Source: SbD1 sp049300095
Lineage (GTDB): Bacteria; Desulfobacterota; Syntrophobacteria; Syntrophobacterales; Syntrophobacteraceae
DNA: 54,278 bases
NCBI GenBank assembly: GCA_049300095.1
Contig: JBAQYM010000164.1
Coordinates: 1 to 54,278, forward strand
Direction of reading: 5' to 3'
Shown here in pieces: positions 35,581-44,618 of this stretch. The notes beneath the pieces were generated by a model, which saw nothing but the letters and a program-made list of their open reading frames with translations, had not been told where the DNA came from and made no database searches. Each line of letters begins with the position of its first letter. The stretch's first letter is position 1. A program made the position numbers and the translations under genes.

Positions 35581-36975
35581 TCACTCTTCCAATTCCGCCA
35601 CCAGCCTTTTGAAATGGTCTCCACGCTCCGCGTAGCTCCCGTACTGGTCGAACGAGGAGCATGCGGGCGAGAGCAGCACCACCTCGCCGGGTAGCGCCGA
35701 CCCGACCGCCTCGGCAAAAGCCGATGCCAGGTCGGGAAAACACCGGGCGGCCGGGAAGTCTTTTCGCAGCTGCTCGTATATTCTCGGGCCGGCCTCGCCG
35801 TAGGCGAAAATCCCCTTGCCTCTCGCCCCGAGCGCCCGCGCAATGGGCTTGTAGGACCCGAGCTTGTCCCTTCCGCCGAGCAGAAGATGCACGGGCCGGT
35901 CGAATCCTTCGAGCGCCTTCACCACCGCGCCGACATTGGTGCCCTTCGAATCGTCGTAGAAATCGACCCCGCGCCTGCCGCGCACCCATTCGACCCGGTG
36001 GGCGAAGCCTCCGAAGGAATCGATTGCCGCCTGGATGGCCGAGACACCGACCCCGACGGCCGATGCCGCCAGCGCCGCGGCCATGATGTTTTCGCGGTTG
36101 TGCGCGCCTTGGAGTTTCGCGCCGGATAGACTCAGCTCGAACGGTTCCTTGCCGGGAATTTCCACCCGGATGGCGTCTCCCCGGACGCGGGCGTTGGCGG
36201 CGGGGTCCGAACCGCTGAAGACGAGGACTTTCCCCGGGATTTGCGAAATTCTTTCGCGGCAGAGGGGATCGTCTCCGTTCACAATCGCGAACTTGCCGCC
36301 GTCCTGGCGGCGGAAGATCGACAGCTTCGAGTCCGCGTACGCGGCAAAACTCTCATACCGGTCGAGGTGGTCCTCGGTGATATTTAGCAGGACGCCGACG
36401 TCCGGGCAGAACAGGGGAGCGGTATCGAGCTGAAAGCTGCTGATTTCGAGGACCAGGATGTCCGCCTTTTCTCCGGTCTCTATCCACCGGCTGAGCGGCG
36501 TCCCGATGTTTCCCCCGACAAAAGGTTTTCGGCCCGCGAGTTCGAGCATCCTGCCGATGAGCGCCGTCGTCGTGGTCTTGCCGTTCGTGCCCGTAACGGC
36601 GAGAACCGGCAGGTCCACCTGGCGCCACGCCCACTCCAACTCGCCGATAATCTCCCTTCCCGCCCGCCGAGCCGCTTCGAGCGGTTCGATATCCAGCGGA
36701 ATGCCGGGGCTGACGATGATCTGGTCGGCCCCGGTGAAATCTTCGATCCGGTGACTCCCGAGCCTCAAGGCGCACCCCGCGGCATCGAGGCCGTCCAGCG
36801 CGCCGTTGAAGGCCGCGCGCTGCCGGATGTCGGTTGCGATCACTTCCGCTCCCCGGCTGCGAAGCAGGGCGCACACGGCGCGGCCGGACACCCCGAGCCC
36901 GACTACCAGCACGTTGTGCTTCCCGGCGTGGGAGCGGCTTTCAGCCGCGATCTTCGAATTTGCGGCATCACTCAT
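35581..36975 (-). CDS. murD: UDP-N-acetylmuramoylalanine--D-glutamate ligase MurD
   Basis: 464 aa, full set of Mur ligase motifs: VLVVGLGVSGRAVCALL at the N-terminus, ATP loop GTNGKTTTTALIG, and the DDSKGTN segment with the C-terminal domain. It adds D-Glu. The first 19 residues before the conserved start are extra, and residues about 9-16 (IAAESRSH) are encoded by a REP-like repeat (36928-36950). It overlaps the murF stop by 8 nt. The usual mraY gene between murF and murD is missing. Confidence 0.95.
   Translation of the reverse strand: MSDAANSKIAAESRSHAGKHNVLVVGLGVSGRAVCALLRSRGAEVIATDIRQRAAFNGALDGLDAAGCALRLGSHRIEDFTGADQIIVSPGIPLDIEPLEAARRAGREIIGELEWAWRQVDLPVLAVTGTNGKTTTTALIGRMLELAGRKPFVGGNIGTPLSRWIETGEKADILVLEISSFQLDTAPLFCPDVGVLLNITEDHLDRYESFAAYADSKLSIFRRQDGGKFAIVNGDDPLCRERISQIPGKVLVFSGSDPAANARVRGDAIRVEIPGKEPFELSLSGAKLQGAHNRENIMAAALAASAVGVGVSAIQAAIDSFGGFAHRVEWVRGRRGVDFYDDSKGTNVGAVVKALEGFDRPVHLLLGGRDKLGSYKPIARALGARGKGIFAYGEAGPRIYEQLRKDFPAARCFPDLASAFAEAVGSALPGEVVLLSPACSSFDQYGSYAERGDHFKRLVAELEE
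36928..36950. repeat. REP-like family D repeat inside the murD coding sequence
   Basis: GTGGGAGCGGCTTTCAGCCG followed by CGA: the same repeat as in intergenic regions at 27721, 51813 and 53779, here within codons near the start of murD. It keeps the frame open and lies ahead of the conserved nucleotide-binding fold. Confidence 0.85.
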
Positions 36976-38377
36976 CGCAGCCCCTGGTGATTCCTTCCAC
37001 GATTCTTTCCATCGCCATCGAGCGGGACCCTTTCACCAAAATCCAGGCGCACTCGGGCAGACTCCGGCGAAGATAGGCGACGGCCTCCTCGTGGCTCCGC
37101 GCGTGAAAGCAAAGCGCGGCGTCCACGCCGGCCGCCCCGGCCCCCTTTACGATCTCGGCCCCCATCTCGCCCAGGGTCACCAGCAGGCTGGGCTTTACCG
37201 CGCCGATCTTCCTCCCCGCGTCGAAATGAAGCGAGGGGCTCTCGGGGCCAAGCTCGCGCATCTCACCGAGAACGGCAACGAAGGGCTTTCCGGGACACGC
37301 GGCCACCACCGCTTCCACGGCCGCCATGAGCGATCCCGGATTTGCATTGTAGGTGTCGTCTATCACAACGCAACCGTTTGCGAGCCGGATGCACTGCATA
37401 CGCTGCTTTATCGGCTCGTAGGCGGCCAGGCCGGATCGGACCTCATCGGCGGTCGCCCCCATCCCGAAGGCGGCCGCGGCCGCGGCCAGGGCATTTTGCG
37501 CGTGGTGCATCCCCATCGTGGGTATCGTGACCGGGATTGCGGCCCCGCCGTATGCGAGGCGAAAAGAAGTCCCGCCCTCGGAAACCACGATCTGTCCGGC
37601 GAGGCCGACGTCGGCGCTCGGGTCTTTTAGCGAATAGGTGATCTTTCGGGCCTTTATGCCCGCCGCAAACTTCGAAAGCCTCGGGTCGTCGAGGTTTACC
37701 ACCGCCAGCCCGTCCGGGCGAAGCGACTTCCAGAGCGCGCCCTTTTCTTCGACGATGCGGTCGAGGGATTCCAGCCCCAGAAGGTGCGCGGGATGCACGT
37801 TGGTTATCACGCCGGCGTCGGGCGAGCCTATCCGCGCAAGCCGCTCCATTTCTCCGGGAACGTTTATCCCCATCTCGACCACCGCCATCCGGTGTTCCTC
37901 GTTTAGCTCCAGAAGCGTCAAGGGGAGGCCGATCAGGTTGTTGTAATTGCCTTTATTTTTGAGCACCTTGCGGCCTTGCCCGAAGATGGCCGCAATCATT
38001 TCCTTCGTGCTGGTCTTTCCATTGCTGCCCGATACGGCGATGACCGGGACCTCGAACCGGAGCCGGTGGAAGCGTGCTATCCCGCCAAGGGCCGCGAGCG
38101 TGTCGTCAACCATGATGACCGCGCAGTCCCGAGGCAGGGGCCCCTCCCGCCATTCGGACACGATCACCGCCCCTGCTCCCTTGCCCACGGCGTCGGCCAC
38201 GAAGGCGTGTCCGTCATGGGTTTCGCCCGCAAGCGCGATAAAGCAGTGGCCCGGCGCAATCCCGCGGGTATCCGTGGAAATGGTGTCGATAGGGGCTTCG
38301 GGGTTTCCGGAAAGGATTTTCCCGCCTGTCGCCCCGGCCAGTATCGCCGGTGTCCAGAGCACTTTTTGCGCTTTCAT
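36968..38377 (-). CDS. murF: UDP-MurNAc-tripeptide--D-Ala-D-Ala ligase MurF
   Basis: 469 aa from the ATG at 38377, which overlaps the murE stop (ATGA). The longer open frame upstream is a shadow inside murE. N-terminal MurF domain (STDTRGIAPGHCFIAL), ATP loop SGSNGKTSTKEMIA, KNKGNYNNLIGLPLTLL, and the DDTYNANPGSL motif typical of MurF. It completes the pentapeptide. The gene ends in GATGAGTGA, shared with the murD start. Confidence 0.96.
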   Translation of the reverse strand: MKAQKVLWTPAILAGATGGKILSGNPEAPIDTISTDTRGIAPGHCFIALAGETHDGHAFVADAVGKGAGAVIVSEWREGPLPRDCAVIMVDDTLAALGGIARFHRLRFEVPVIAVSGSNGKTSTKEMIAAIFGQGRKVLKNKGNYNNLIGLPLTLLELNEEHRMAVVEMGINVPGEMERLARIGSPDAGVITNVHPAHLLGLESLDRIVEEKGALWKSLRPDGLAVVNLDDPRLSKFAAGIKARKITYSLKDPSADVGLAGQIVVSEGGTSFRLAYGGAAIPVTIPTMGMHHAQNALAAAAAAFGMGATADEVRSGLAAYEPIKQRMQCIRLANGCVVIDDTYNANPGSLMAAVEAVVAACPGKPFVAVLGEMRELGPESPSLHFDAGRKIGAVKPSLLVTLGEMGAEIVKGAGAAGVDAALCFHARSHEEAVAYLRRSLPECAWILVKGSRSMAMERIVEGITRGCDE

Positions 38378-39966
38378 TGTGAAGCCTTTTGCCTGCCGAA
38401 GTACTCCTTGACGACAAGCCTGTCGTCGAAGGGGTATTTCGTTGAACCAATTATCTGGTACGTCTCGTGCCCCTTGCCCCCTATGAAAACGAGATCGCCG
38501 GGGCGGGCAAGAAATAGGGCGAGTTCGATGGCATCGCGCCGATCTTGCTTCCTGGTATAGCATTTTTCGCCGGGAGGGGCATCGTCGGGGGCAAAGCGGC
38601 GGATTCCGGTCTCTTTTACTCCCGCTTCGACCTGGTCGAGGATATCTTCCGGGTCCTCCGTTCGCGGATTGTCGCTCGTGATAATAACCAGGTCGGCGCA
38701 CCGGGCCGCGATTTTGCCCATCAGGGGCCGCTTTCCCCGGTCGCGGTCGCCGCCGCAGCCAAAAACGGCGATGAGCCGGCCTGAAATGGTCTCGCGCAGG
38801 CACTCCAAGGCCTTTTCCATGGCGTCGGGAGTGTGAGCGTAATCCACTATGACGTGGTAGCCGAGCGTTTCGGGCACGGCGACGCGCTGAAGCCGCCCGT
38901 CCACCTCGGAGACCGCCCGGATGCCCGCCGCGATTGCCTCGGGCGCGATATCGAGGGCGAGCGCCGCGGAAACGGCCGCCAGCACGTTATAGAGATTGAG
39001 CCTGCCGACAAGCGGGGACTCGATTTCTATGGGGCCGCGCGGGGTCGCGATTCGAGCGGAAATCCCGCCTGCGCTGAACCGGACCTTTTCCGCGATTACG
39101 CATGCGCCCCCCCGCGCCGAAATGCCCGGGCCGCGGTCGCCGCATGCCGGTGCGCCGCCGCTCCCAGCGCCTGGACCCACGGCCGAATAGCTCACGGTTT
39201 TTGCGCCGCACGCGCCGTTTTCGATCAGTTTTCTTCCGTATGCGTCGTCGGCGTTTATCGCCGCCGCCGAAAATCGCGGATCGAGGCAGTTCGAGAAGAG
39301 GAGTTTTTTTGCGAGGAAGTAGTCTTCCATCGTCTGGTGGAAATCGAGGTGGTCCTGGGAGAGGTTGGTGAAAACGCCGGCCCGGAAGGTCAGTCCCGCG
39401 ACCCTGCCAAGGGCCAGGGCATGCGACGAGACTTCCATGACGACGTGGGAAACGCCGCTTGCGAGCATCTCGTGAAAGATCCTCTGGAGGTCCAGGGATT
39501 CGGGGGTGGTCATCGGCGCGGGGACTTCATGTCCCGCCCACCGGTATGCAAGCGTCCCGAGGACCCCCGGTTCATGCCCGGCATGCCGCAGGATGCTTTC
39601 GATAAGAAGCGAGGTCGTCGTCTTTCCGTTGGTTCCCGTAATGCCGATGAGATCGAGCCCGGATGCCGGGTTGTCGTAAAACGCGGTCGCGATGGCGGCA
39701 AGCGCGGCCCGGCTGTTGCGCACGCGGACAAACGCGGCCGGAAATCCCCTCGGAGCCTCGGTCTCGGCGACCACCGCAACGGCCCCCGCGGCGAGGGCGT
39801 CGGCGATAAAGGCATGCCCGTCCACGCGGCTTCCCGGCACGCAAACGAAGAGGCCCCCCGCCTCGGCCTTCCTGCTGTCGTAGCAGACACCCGAGATGGG
39901 GATCCCCATGTCGCCTCTGGTCCCGATTACTTCCAGACCGTCTATGAGCTGATCGAGGGTTTTCAT
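38374..39966 (-). CDS. murE: UDP-MurNAc-tripeptide synthetase MurE (meso-DAP type)
   Basis: 530 aa, somewhat longer than usual. ATP loop GTNGKTTTS (111-119), carbamylated-Lys region, and DNPR at 432-435, the signature for meso-diaminopimelate rather than lysine addition, so the organism has Gram-negative type murein. A Gly/Ala-rich insertion at about 262-290 (SAVGPGAGSGGAPACGDRGP) is not part of the family core and is probably a surface loop. ATGA overlap with murF. Confidence 0.95.
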   Translation of the reverse strand: MKTLDQLIDGLEVIGTRGDMGIPISGVCYDSRKAEAGGLFVCVPGSRVDGHAFIADALAAGAVAVVAETEAPRGFPAAFVRVRNSRAALAAIATAFYDNPASGLDLIGITGTNGKTTTSLLIESILRHAGHEPGVLGTLAYRWAGHEVPAPMTTPESLDLQRIFHEMLASGVSHVVMEVSSHALALGRVAGLTFRAGVFTNLSQDHLDFHQTMEDYFLAKKLLFSNCLDPRFSAAAINADDAYGRKLIENGACGAKTVSYSAVGPGAGSGGAPACGDRGPGISARGGACVIAEKVRFSAGGISARIATPRGPIEIESPLVGRLNLYNVLAAVSAALALDIAPEAIAAGIRAVSEVDGRLQRVAVPETLGYHVIVDYAHTPDAMEKALECLRETISGRLIAVFGCGGDRDRGKRPLMGKIAARCADLVIITSDNPRTEDPEDILDQVEAGVKETGIRRFAPDDAPPGEKCYTRKQDRRDAIELALFLARPGDLVFIGGKGHETYQIIGSTKYPFDDRLVVKEYFGRQKASQ

Positions 39967-40011
39967 CCAGTCAGTCTCGCAAAAACAAGTTAAACGGTTG
40001 CCCGTATGACC

Positions 40012-40191
40012 ATGTGGACAATGTAGACAATGTAGACAATGTAGGTTGGGTTAAGCGAAGCGAAACCCAACATGAAACCCAACCTCTGCTTCCTCAAAAT
40101 ACGGGGTTGGGTCAAATGTCGGCAAAACCCAACGCATTTTCGGAACCAGAGACGGGTGTTGTTGGGTTTCGCTGTCGCTTAACCCAACCTA
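40012..40191. repeat. Family F AACCCAAC nested palindrome and a 10-nt tandem repeat
   Basis: GTAGGTTGGGTTAAGCGAAG at 40041 and its inverse (GCGACAGCGAAACCCAAC sense) at 40160-40191 form long arms. A second AACCCAACC/GGTTGGGT pair lies within the loop. In front, ACAATGTAG is repeated three times (40018-40044). It fills the gap between ftsI and murE. A fragment of the same family is at 2925-2942. Confidence 0.82.
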
Positions 40192-40231
40192 CAGCTGAAC
40201 CCGACCTGCCGCTGGCCCCACCCGCGCGGGA

Positions 40232-42214
40232 CTAATACAAACCGGTCGCGCGTCCTTCGGCCTTGGAGTACTTTTCCGGCTTATCCTGGCGGCTGGTCTT
40301 CGGTTTTTCCGGGCCTTTCCTGGCGTTTACCTGAACGGCCCCGGGATCGCAGTGCTTCTTCGGGGCCGGTTTACTCGCAAGTGATTGTTTGGCGGACTTT
40401 TTGCCGGAATTGCTCGCGGCGGAGGTCTTCGCCCCGGCGCCCTTTGCGGGACCGGCGGGATTGGCTTTGACCTGGCGGACAACCGGAGCAGGTGCGGGAT
40501 TGGGAAGAGAGGGCATGACCCCGAGATAGGGCAGGGCTTTAGCGGCTATGCCCTTGAATACGGGCGCCGCCACCACTCCGCCGTAAATAGCTCCCTGGGG
40601 ATCATGAATGACTACCGAAATTACCAGCCTGGGCTGATCGGCCGGGATGTACCCGGTAAAAAGCGATGTATATTTTCGCGAAGCGTAACGCTTCGTCACG
40701 GGGTCCATTACCTGAGCCGTTCCAGTCTTGCCCGCCGCCGCATAACCCTCCGGCGCCGCTTGTGTCCCGGTGCCGCCTTCCAAAGTTACAAGGGACATCA
40801 TAGCACGAATCTGGTCGGCTGTCTTCTTGCTAATCACCCTGCGCACCGGTGATGAATGGAATTCCCGGACGCGCTTGCCCTGGCCGTCGACGATCTCGCG
40901 GGCGATAATCGGCGGGCTGTACTCGCCGCCGTTTGCGATGACGGATACCGCGGAGGTGAGCTGGAGGCTCGTCACTCCGATGGCCTGGCCGAAACCGGTG
41001 GTGGCGACGTCGATAGGCCTCCACTTGCGGTGCGGCCGAACGAGCCCCTTGACTTCACCGGGCAACTGAATGCCGGTAAGCGAGCCGAAGCCGAACCCGT
41101 GAATGTAGCGGGCATAGCGCTCGCTCCCCACGTGCAGGGCTATCTTGGCCGCCGCGATGTTGCTCGAAAACTTTATCACCTCGGGCATGGTGAGCCAGCC
41201 GTAGGGGTGCACGTCCTTTATCAGATGGCCCGCGAGCTTGCACTTGCCGGCTTCGCAGTAGATGCGGTCGCGCTCGCTGACCAGGTTTTGATCGAGCGCG
41301 GCGCTCATGAGAAAGACCTTAAAGGTGGAACCCGGCTCGAAGGAATCCGCCACGGTGCGGTTTCGCCACGAATGGGCCTCCTTTTTGTCGGGCAGATTGG
41401 GATCGAAATAGGGCCAGTTCACCATCGCGAGCACTTCCGAGGTCCGCGCGTCGAGAACGACCACCTCACCCGCCCTCGCCTTGTATTTCTGGACCGCCTT
41501 TTCCAGCTCGCACTCGGCAAGGTACTGGATGAAGGCGTCCATGGTCAGCTTCACCCCCAGGCTTTCGGCCGGCTCGGGCGGGGCCGAGGGTTTCATCCAC
41601 AGGCGCCTTCTGGTCCCGTCCCGCAACTGGCCGACCCGCGTGGTGCAGCCCTGCAGGACATCGTCGAACGATTTCTCGATGCCTTCGAGCCCGGCGCCGT
41701 CCATCCCGACAAACCCCATGACCTGCGCCCCCATCTGCCGGTACGGGTAGAACCGCTTGTACTCGTTGGTGAGATTTAAACCCTGGCCGTTCAGGCTCTC
41801 CACGGCAAGGGCCTGCTGGTCGGTCAGGTGGCGTTTTATCCAGGTGAAATGGCGCGCGCGCGCAAGCTTCTTTTCAAGGACCTGCTGGGGCTCACCCAGC
41901 ACGGGACTGAGGCGGGCAGCCAGCTTCTTCGCGTTTTCGGGGGAATTCCCGGCCGCATACAGGGAGCGCTGCGGGACCGAGTAGGAGAGCAGCCGGCCCT
42001 GGCGGTCGTAGATCGAGCCCCTGTAGGCTGGCACCTGGAACGAGGTGTTTAACTGGGCGTGAGCGCGCTCGACCCAGATGGAATGCTCGATCACCTGGAG
42101 CTGGAATGCCTTGTAGACAATGGCGCACAGTCCCACGATCACCAGCGCATGGAAAAGCACGCGGCACGACCGGTACCGGGCGGTCAAAAATTTCCGCGGC
42201 TCATGCTTTTCCAT
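40232..42214 (-). CDS. ftsI: FtsI-type class B penicillin-binding protein (transpeptidase)
   Basis: 660 aa. One membrane helix (about 20-38), dimerisation/pedestal region (RGSIYDRQGRLL), transpeptidase domain with active Ser296-x2-Lys299 (EPGSTFKV), SSN at 350-352 and KTG at 496-498. It cross-links septal murein with FtsW. There is no PASTA domain; instead, about 85 residues rich in Lys, Pro and Ala follow the catalytic domain (from PNPAPAPVVRQVKANPAG on), which is unusual. A Cys pair (IYCEAGKCK) sits near the active-site entrance. Repeats separate it from both neighbours. Confidence 0.95.
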   Translation of the reverse strand: MEKHEPRKFLTARYRSCRVLFHALVIVGLCAIVYKAFQLQVIEHSIWVERAHAQLNTSFQVPAYRGSIYDRQGRLLSYSVPQRSLYAAGNSPENAKKLAARLSPVLGEPQQVLEKKLARARHFTWIKRHLTDQQALAVESLNGQGLNLTNEYKRFYPYRQMGAQVMGFVGMDGAGLEGIEKSFDDVLQGCTTRVGQLRDGTRRRLWMKPSAPPEPAESLGVKLTMDAFIQYLAECELEKAVQKYKARAGEVVVLDARTSEVLAMVNWPYFDPNLPDKKEAHSWRNRTVADSFEPGSTFKVFLMSAALDQNLVSERDRIYCEAGKCKLAGHLIKDVHPYGWLTMPEVIKFSSNIAAAKIALHVGSERYARYIHGFGFGSLTGIQLPGEVKGLVRPHRKWRPIDVATTGFGQAIGVTSLQLTSAVSVIANGGEYSPPIIAREIVDGQGKRVREFHSSPVRRVISKKTADQIRAMMSLVTLEGGTGTQAAPEGYAAAGKTGTAQVMDPVTKRYASRKYTSLFTGYIPADQPRLVISVVIHDPQGAIYGGVVAAPVFKGIAAKALPYLGVMPSLPNPAPAPVVRQVKANPAGPAKGAGAKTSAASNSGKKSAKQSLASKPAPKKHCDPGAVQVNARKGPEKPKTSRQDKPEKYSKAEGRATGLY

Positions 42215-42321
42215 CGATTCACGCCCTTTCCCGATTCACTTTGCCCGCGCGCGCTGGCCGTCCTAAGCGCTAATGCAGGCGATACGATCACCCACACTTT
42301 GCCCGCGCGCGGGGGCTGGCC

Positions 42322-42526
42322 GGGCTGTCGCCCACAAAAATATTCAGGCTGCGCGACAATGGGGCTGGAGGTAAGTCCCCCTCCCTTCGATGGGAGGGGT
42401 TGGGGGAGGGTGTCGAATTTTCAAGCACTTACAACCCCCTCCCCCAGCTCCTCCCGCCAAGGGTGGGGAACCATCCGCCCCGTTCTTGCCGCGCTTGTCG
42501 CAATATTTGCATTTTGGCGGCGGCGG
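42322..42526. repeat. Family A element between ftsL and ftsI
   Basis: Left end GGGCTGTCGCCCACAAA, inner hairpin arms (GATGGGAGGGGTTGGGG and CCCCTCCCGCC-like), right end TATTTGCATTTTGGCGGCG. The ends are more diverged than in other copies. Just upstream, the phrase CACTTTGCCCGCGCGCG occurs at 42238 and 42296. Confidence 0.82.
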
Positions 42527-42542
42527 GTGGCCTCCGCGCGCC

Positions 42543-42872
42543 TTAACGCATAAGCACCTTCTGGTCCGCCCTGGGCGGCGCCAGGCCGAAGTGGCTTCTC
42601 CCGATTTCCTCCAGCCGGTTCGGGTCCCTGAAACGGGACCACTCCAGCTTGAGCTTTCGCTGCACCGTGCCGTGGAGTTCGGTTTCCTCGTAGATCTTTG
42701 CCAGCCGATAGCCGTTTTGGACCTGCTGAACGTAGAGCCACACGTAGAATACGGCGCACGTGACGAAAACGACGCCCAGAAGGACCGAGCACGCCAGCCA
42801 GGCCCAGATGCGCGAAGACACCTGGTCCTTTTCCTGGAAAGTGAAATCGTTTCCCGGCTTGAGGCTGAGCAT
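42543..42872 (-). CDS. ftsL: Cell division protein FtsL
   Basis: 109 aa from the ATG at 42872 (AGAAGG 8 nt upstream); an ATG at 42899 lacks a ribosome site. One membrane helix (about 25-47), then a coiled coil (VQNGYRLAKIYEETELHGTV), ending with RDPNRLEEIGRSHFGLAPP, the region conserved in FtsL. Recognised by position between rsmH and ftsI and by architecture. It is a bitopic partner of FtsQ and FtsB in the divisome. Confidence 0.85.
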   Translation of the reverse strand: MLSLKPGNDFTFQEKDQVSSRIWAWLACSVLLGVVFVTCAVFYVWLYVQQVQNGYRLAKIYEETELHGTVQRKLKLEWSRFRDPNRLEEIGRSHFGLAPPRADQKVLMR

Positions 42873-42899
42873 CAAAGCGCCTTCTCGTGCACGACTCAT

Positions 42900-43556
42900 C
42901 GGGTTTCCGTCAGTTCAGTCATTCGTTAAAGGTTGTCGTTTCGGATGCCGGTCTTCTTCTCGAACGGCGCATCAGGGATTTCGAGCGCCGCAACGAACCG
43001 GGCAATCCTCACACCGGCGACAAACACGATCAGATGTCCCATTCCGGTTCCCTGATCCACGTGCCGAAACGGTTCAGACCGGGCCGAAACGGGAGGGCCT
43101 TCGATCCGCCGAGCCTATCCGCCCTGCCTGGCCGGATACGAACAAGCGCGGGCTCGAAGCGGTCCGCGATATCGCCGCTAAAGAAAAAACGCCCGGGAAG
43201 GCATCTGCCTCTGGGAAATCCCTTTCGCAACGGATTTTGCATAACCGTGCCCCTTGTTGACTGAAATTTACCGGTTAAGGCCTCTCATTTCGCTTGAGAT
43301 CTTCTTTTCCTATTGCCCTTCCAGTCTTTCTCCCCTGTTCAGAAGCAGTTCGGTCCCGTTTTGCGCATCGGAAGAAGCTTCCGGACGGTCCCCCCCGGAC
43401 ACCGCCCGGAACAGCCCCTCTCTTCTTCCTTTGCCCCTCTTCCCCGGAAAAGCCCCCTCTACCGCAACCCCCTGTGTCGGGGGTGAATCCGGCCCACCCC
43501 CCTCCGGGCCCCCTCAAACCCGGAGGAGAATGGACCGTGGCGCCAACCTTTGAAAT
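42900..43556. other. Gene-free gap inside the dcw cluster
   Basis: About 650 bp between ftsL and the repeat behind rsmH. Open frames exist on both strands but none has a ribosome site with protein-like content. rsmH and ftsL normally abut, so this is inserted sequence. No known repeat family is recognisable in the first 600 bp. Confidence 0.55.
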
Positions 43557-43668
43557 CAGTGAACAGTGAGCAGTGAAGAGTGAACAGAAAAAGACTCTCG
43601 CGGACCGCCCACTTTTCACCCCTCCCTGTTCACCGTTTACTGCTCACTGCTCACTCCTCACTCTTCAC
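43557..43668 (-). repeat. Family E heptamer arrays, inverted pair, at the 3' end of rsmH
   Basis: On the minus strand: TGAAGAG, TGAGGAG, TGAGCAG, TGAGCAG, TAAACGG, TGAACAG. rsmH reads through the first two units and stops at the TGA of the third. About 60 nt further on (43557-43590, plus strand) the same units occur inverted, so the pair can fold into a hairpin. Confidence 0.87.
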
Positions 43669-44616
43669 CGCCTTTTGAACTGACCTGAGCCTGGCGCTGC
43701 GCGAGCGGGGATTGCGTTGCGTCTCGTCCGGCGAAGGCCGGAGGGCCTTTCTCGTCAGGAGTCTGACGAGCGGCATCCCTTCGCACTCGCACATGGCGCG
43801 CTCTCGCGGACAGCGACACGACCGGGCCCAGTTCCTGAACGTCTCTTTTACGATCCGGTCTTCGAGCGAGTGGAAGGCGACCACGCACAGCCTTCCGCCG
43901 GGTCTCAGGACGGCCAGGGCTTCGGGCAGAAAACGCTCCAGCGAATCGAGTTCGCCGTTGACCGCTATTCTCAGGGCTTGAAAAGTCCTCGTGGCCGGAT
44001 GTATCCGCAACGCGTCGCGCGTCGGGGGCACGGCCTTGCGTATGAGTTCGGCAAGCTCGCGCGTGCCGGTTATCGGGCCATTTTTTCTCTGCGCCGCTAT
44101 TACCCGCGCGATCCTCCTGGACCGCCTCTCCTCGCCGTAGCGGAAGATCAGGTCGGCGAGGTCCTTTTCGGGCAGCGAGTTCACAAGGTCTGCCGCTGTG
44201 CGGGCGGTGTCGCGGTTCATGCGCATATCGAGAGGTCCTTCCCGCATGAAGCTGAATCCGCGCGAGGGATCGTCGATTTGAAAGCTGGAAACCCCGAGAT
44301 CGACGACGATCCCGTCGGCATACTCGAAACCGTGCCCGCGGAGGGCCTGGCGAATATCGGCAAAGTCAGCCTTCTCCAAAACGAGCCTTCCTCCATAGCC
44401 GCCAAGCCTCTCGCGCACGCGAACGATCGCCTCCGCGTCCCAGTCCATCCCGAGCACAACCCCCTCCGGCGCGCTTTTTTCGAGTATGGCCTGGGCATAT
44501 CCCCCTCCCCCAACGGTGCCGTCGACGTAAACACCCCTCGATCCACAGTCGAGAAGATCGAGCACCTGTCCCGGCATGACCGGGACATGCGTGCCTTCGG
44601 GCGGGCTGTCGTTCAT
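43651..44616 (-). CDS. rsmH: 16S rRNA (cytosine1402-N4)-methyltransferase RsmH (MraW)
   Basis: 321 aa. SAM-binding start HVPVMPGQVLDLL and VDGTVGGGGYAQAIL, DLGVSSFQIDDPSRGFSF, and HSLEDRIVKETFRNW: all RsmH hallmarks. The C-terminal region has the Cys cluster CRCPRERAMCECEG. The last five residues (VKSEE) and the stop codon are made by a heptamer repeat. It lies 2 bp after mraZ, as in nearly all dcw clusters. Confidence 0.95.
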   Translation of the reverse strand: MNDSPPEGTHVPVMPGQVLDLLDCGSRGVYVDGTVGGGGYAQAILEKSAPEGVVLGMDWDAEAIVRVRERLGGYGGRLVLEKADFADIRQALRGHGFEYADGIVVDLGVSSFQIDDPSRGFSFMREGPLDMRMNRDTARTAADLVNSLPEKDLADLIFRYGEERRSRRIARVIAAQRKNGPITGTRELAELIRKAVPPTRDALRIHPATRTFQALRIAVNGELDSLERFLPEALAVLRPGGRLCVVAFHSLEDRIVKETFRNWARSCRCPRERAMCECEGMPLVRLLTRKALRPSPDETQRNPRSRSARLRSVQKAVKSEE

Positions 44617-44618
44617 GT

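Noticed and set aside
38378..38803. Upstream extension of the murF frame
   Set aside because: It lies inside murE; the ATG at 38377 overlapping the murE stop is the natural start.
42887..43264. Plus-strand open frame between rsmH and ftsL
   Set aside because: Against the operon direction, with no ribosome site or family features.
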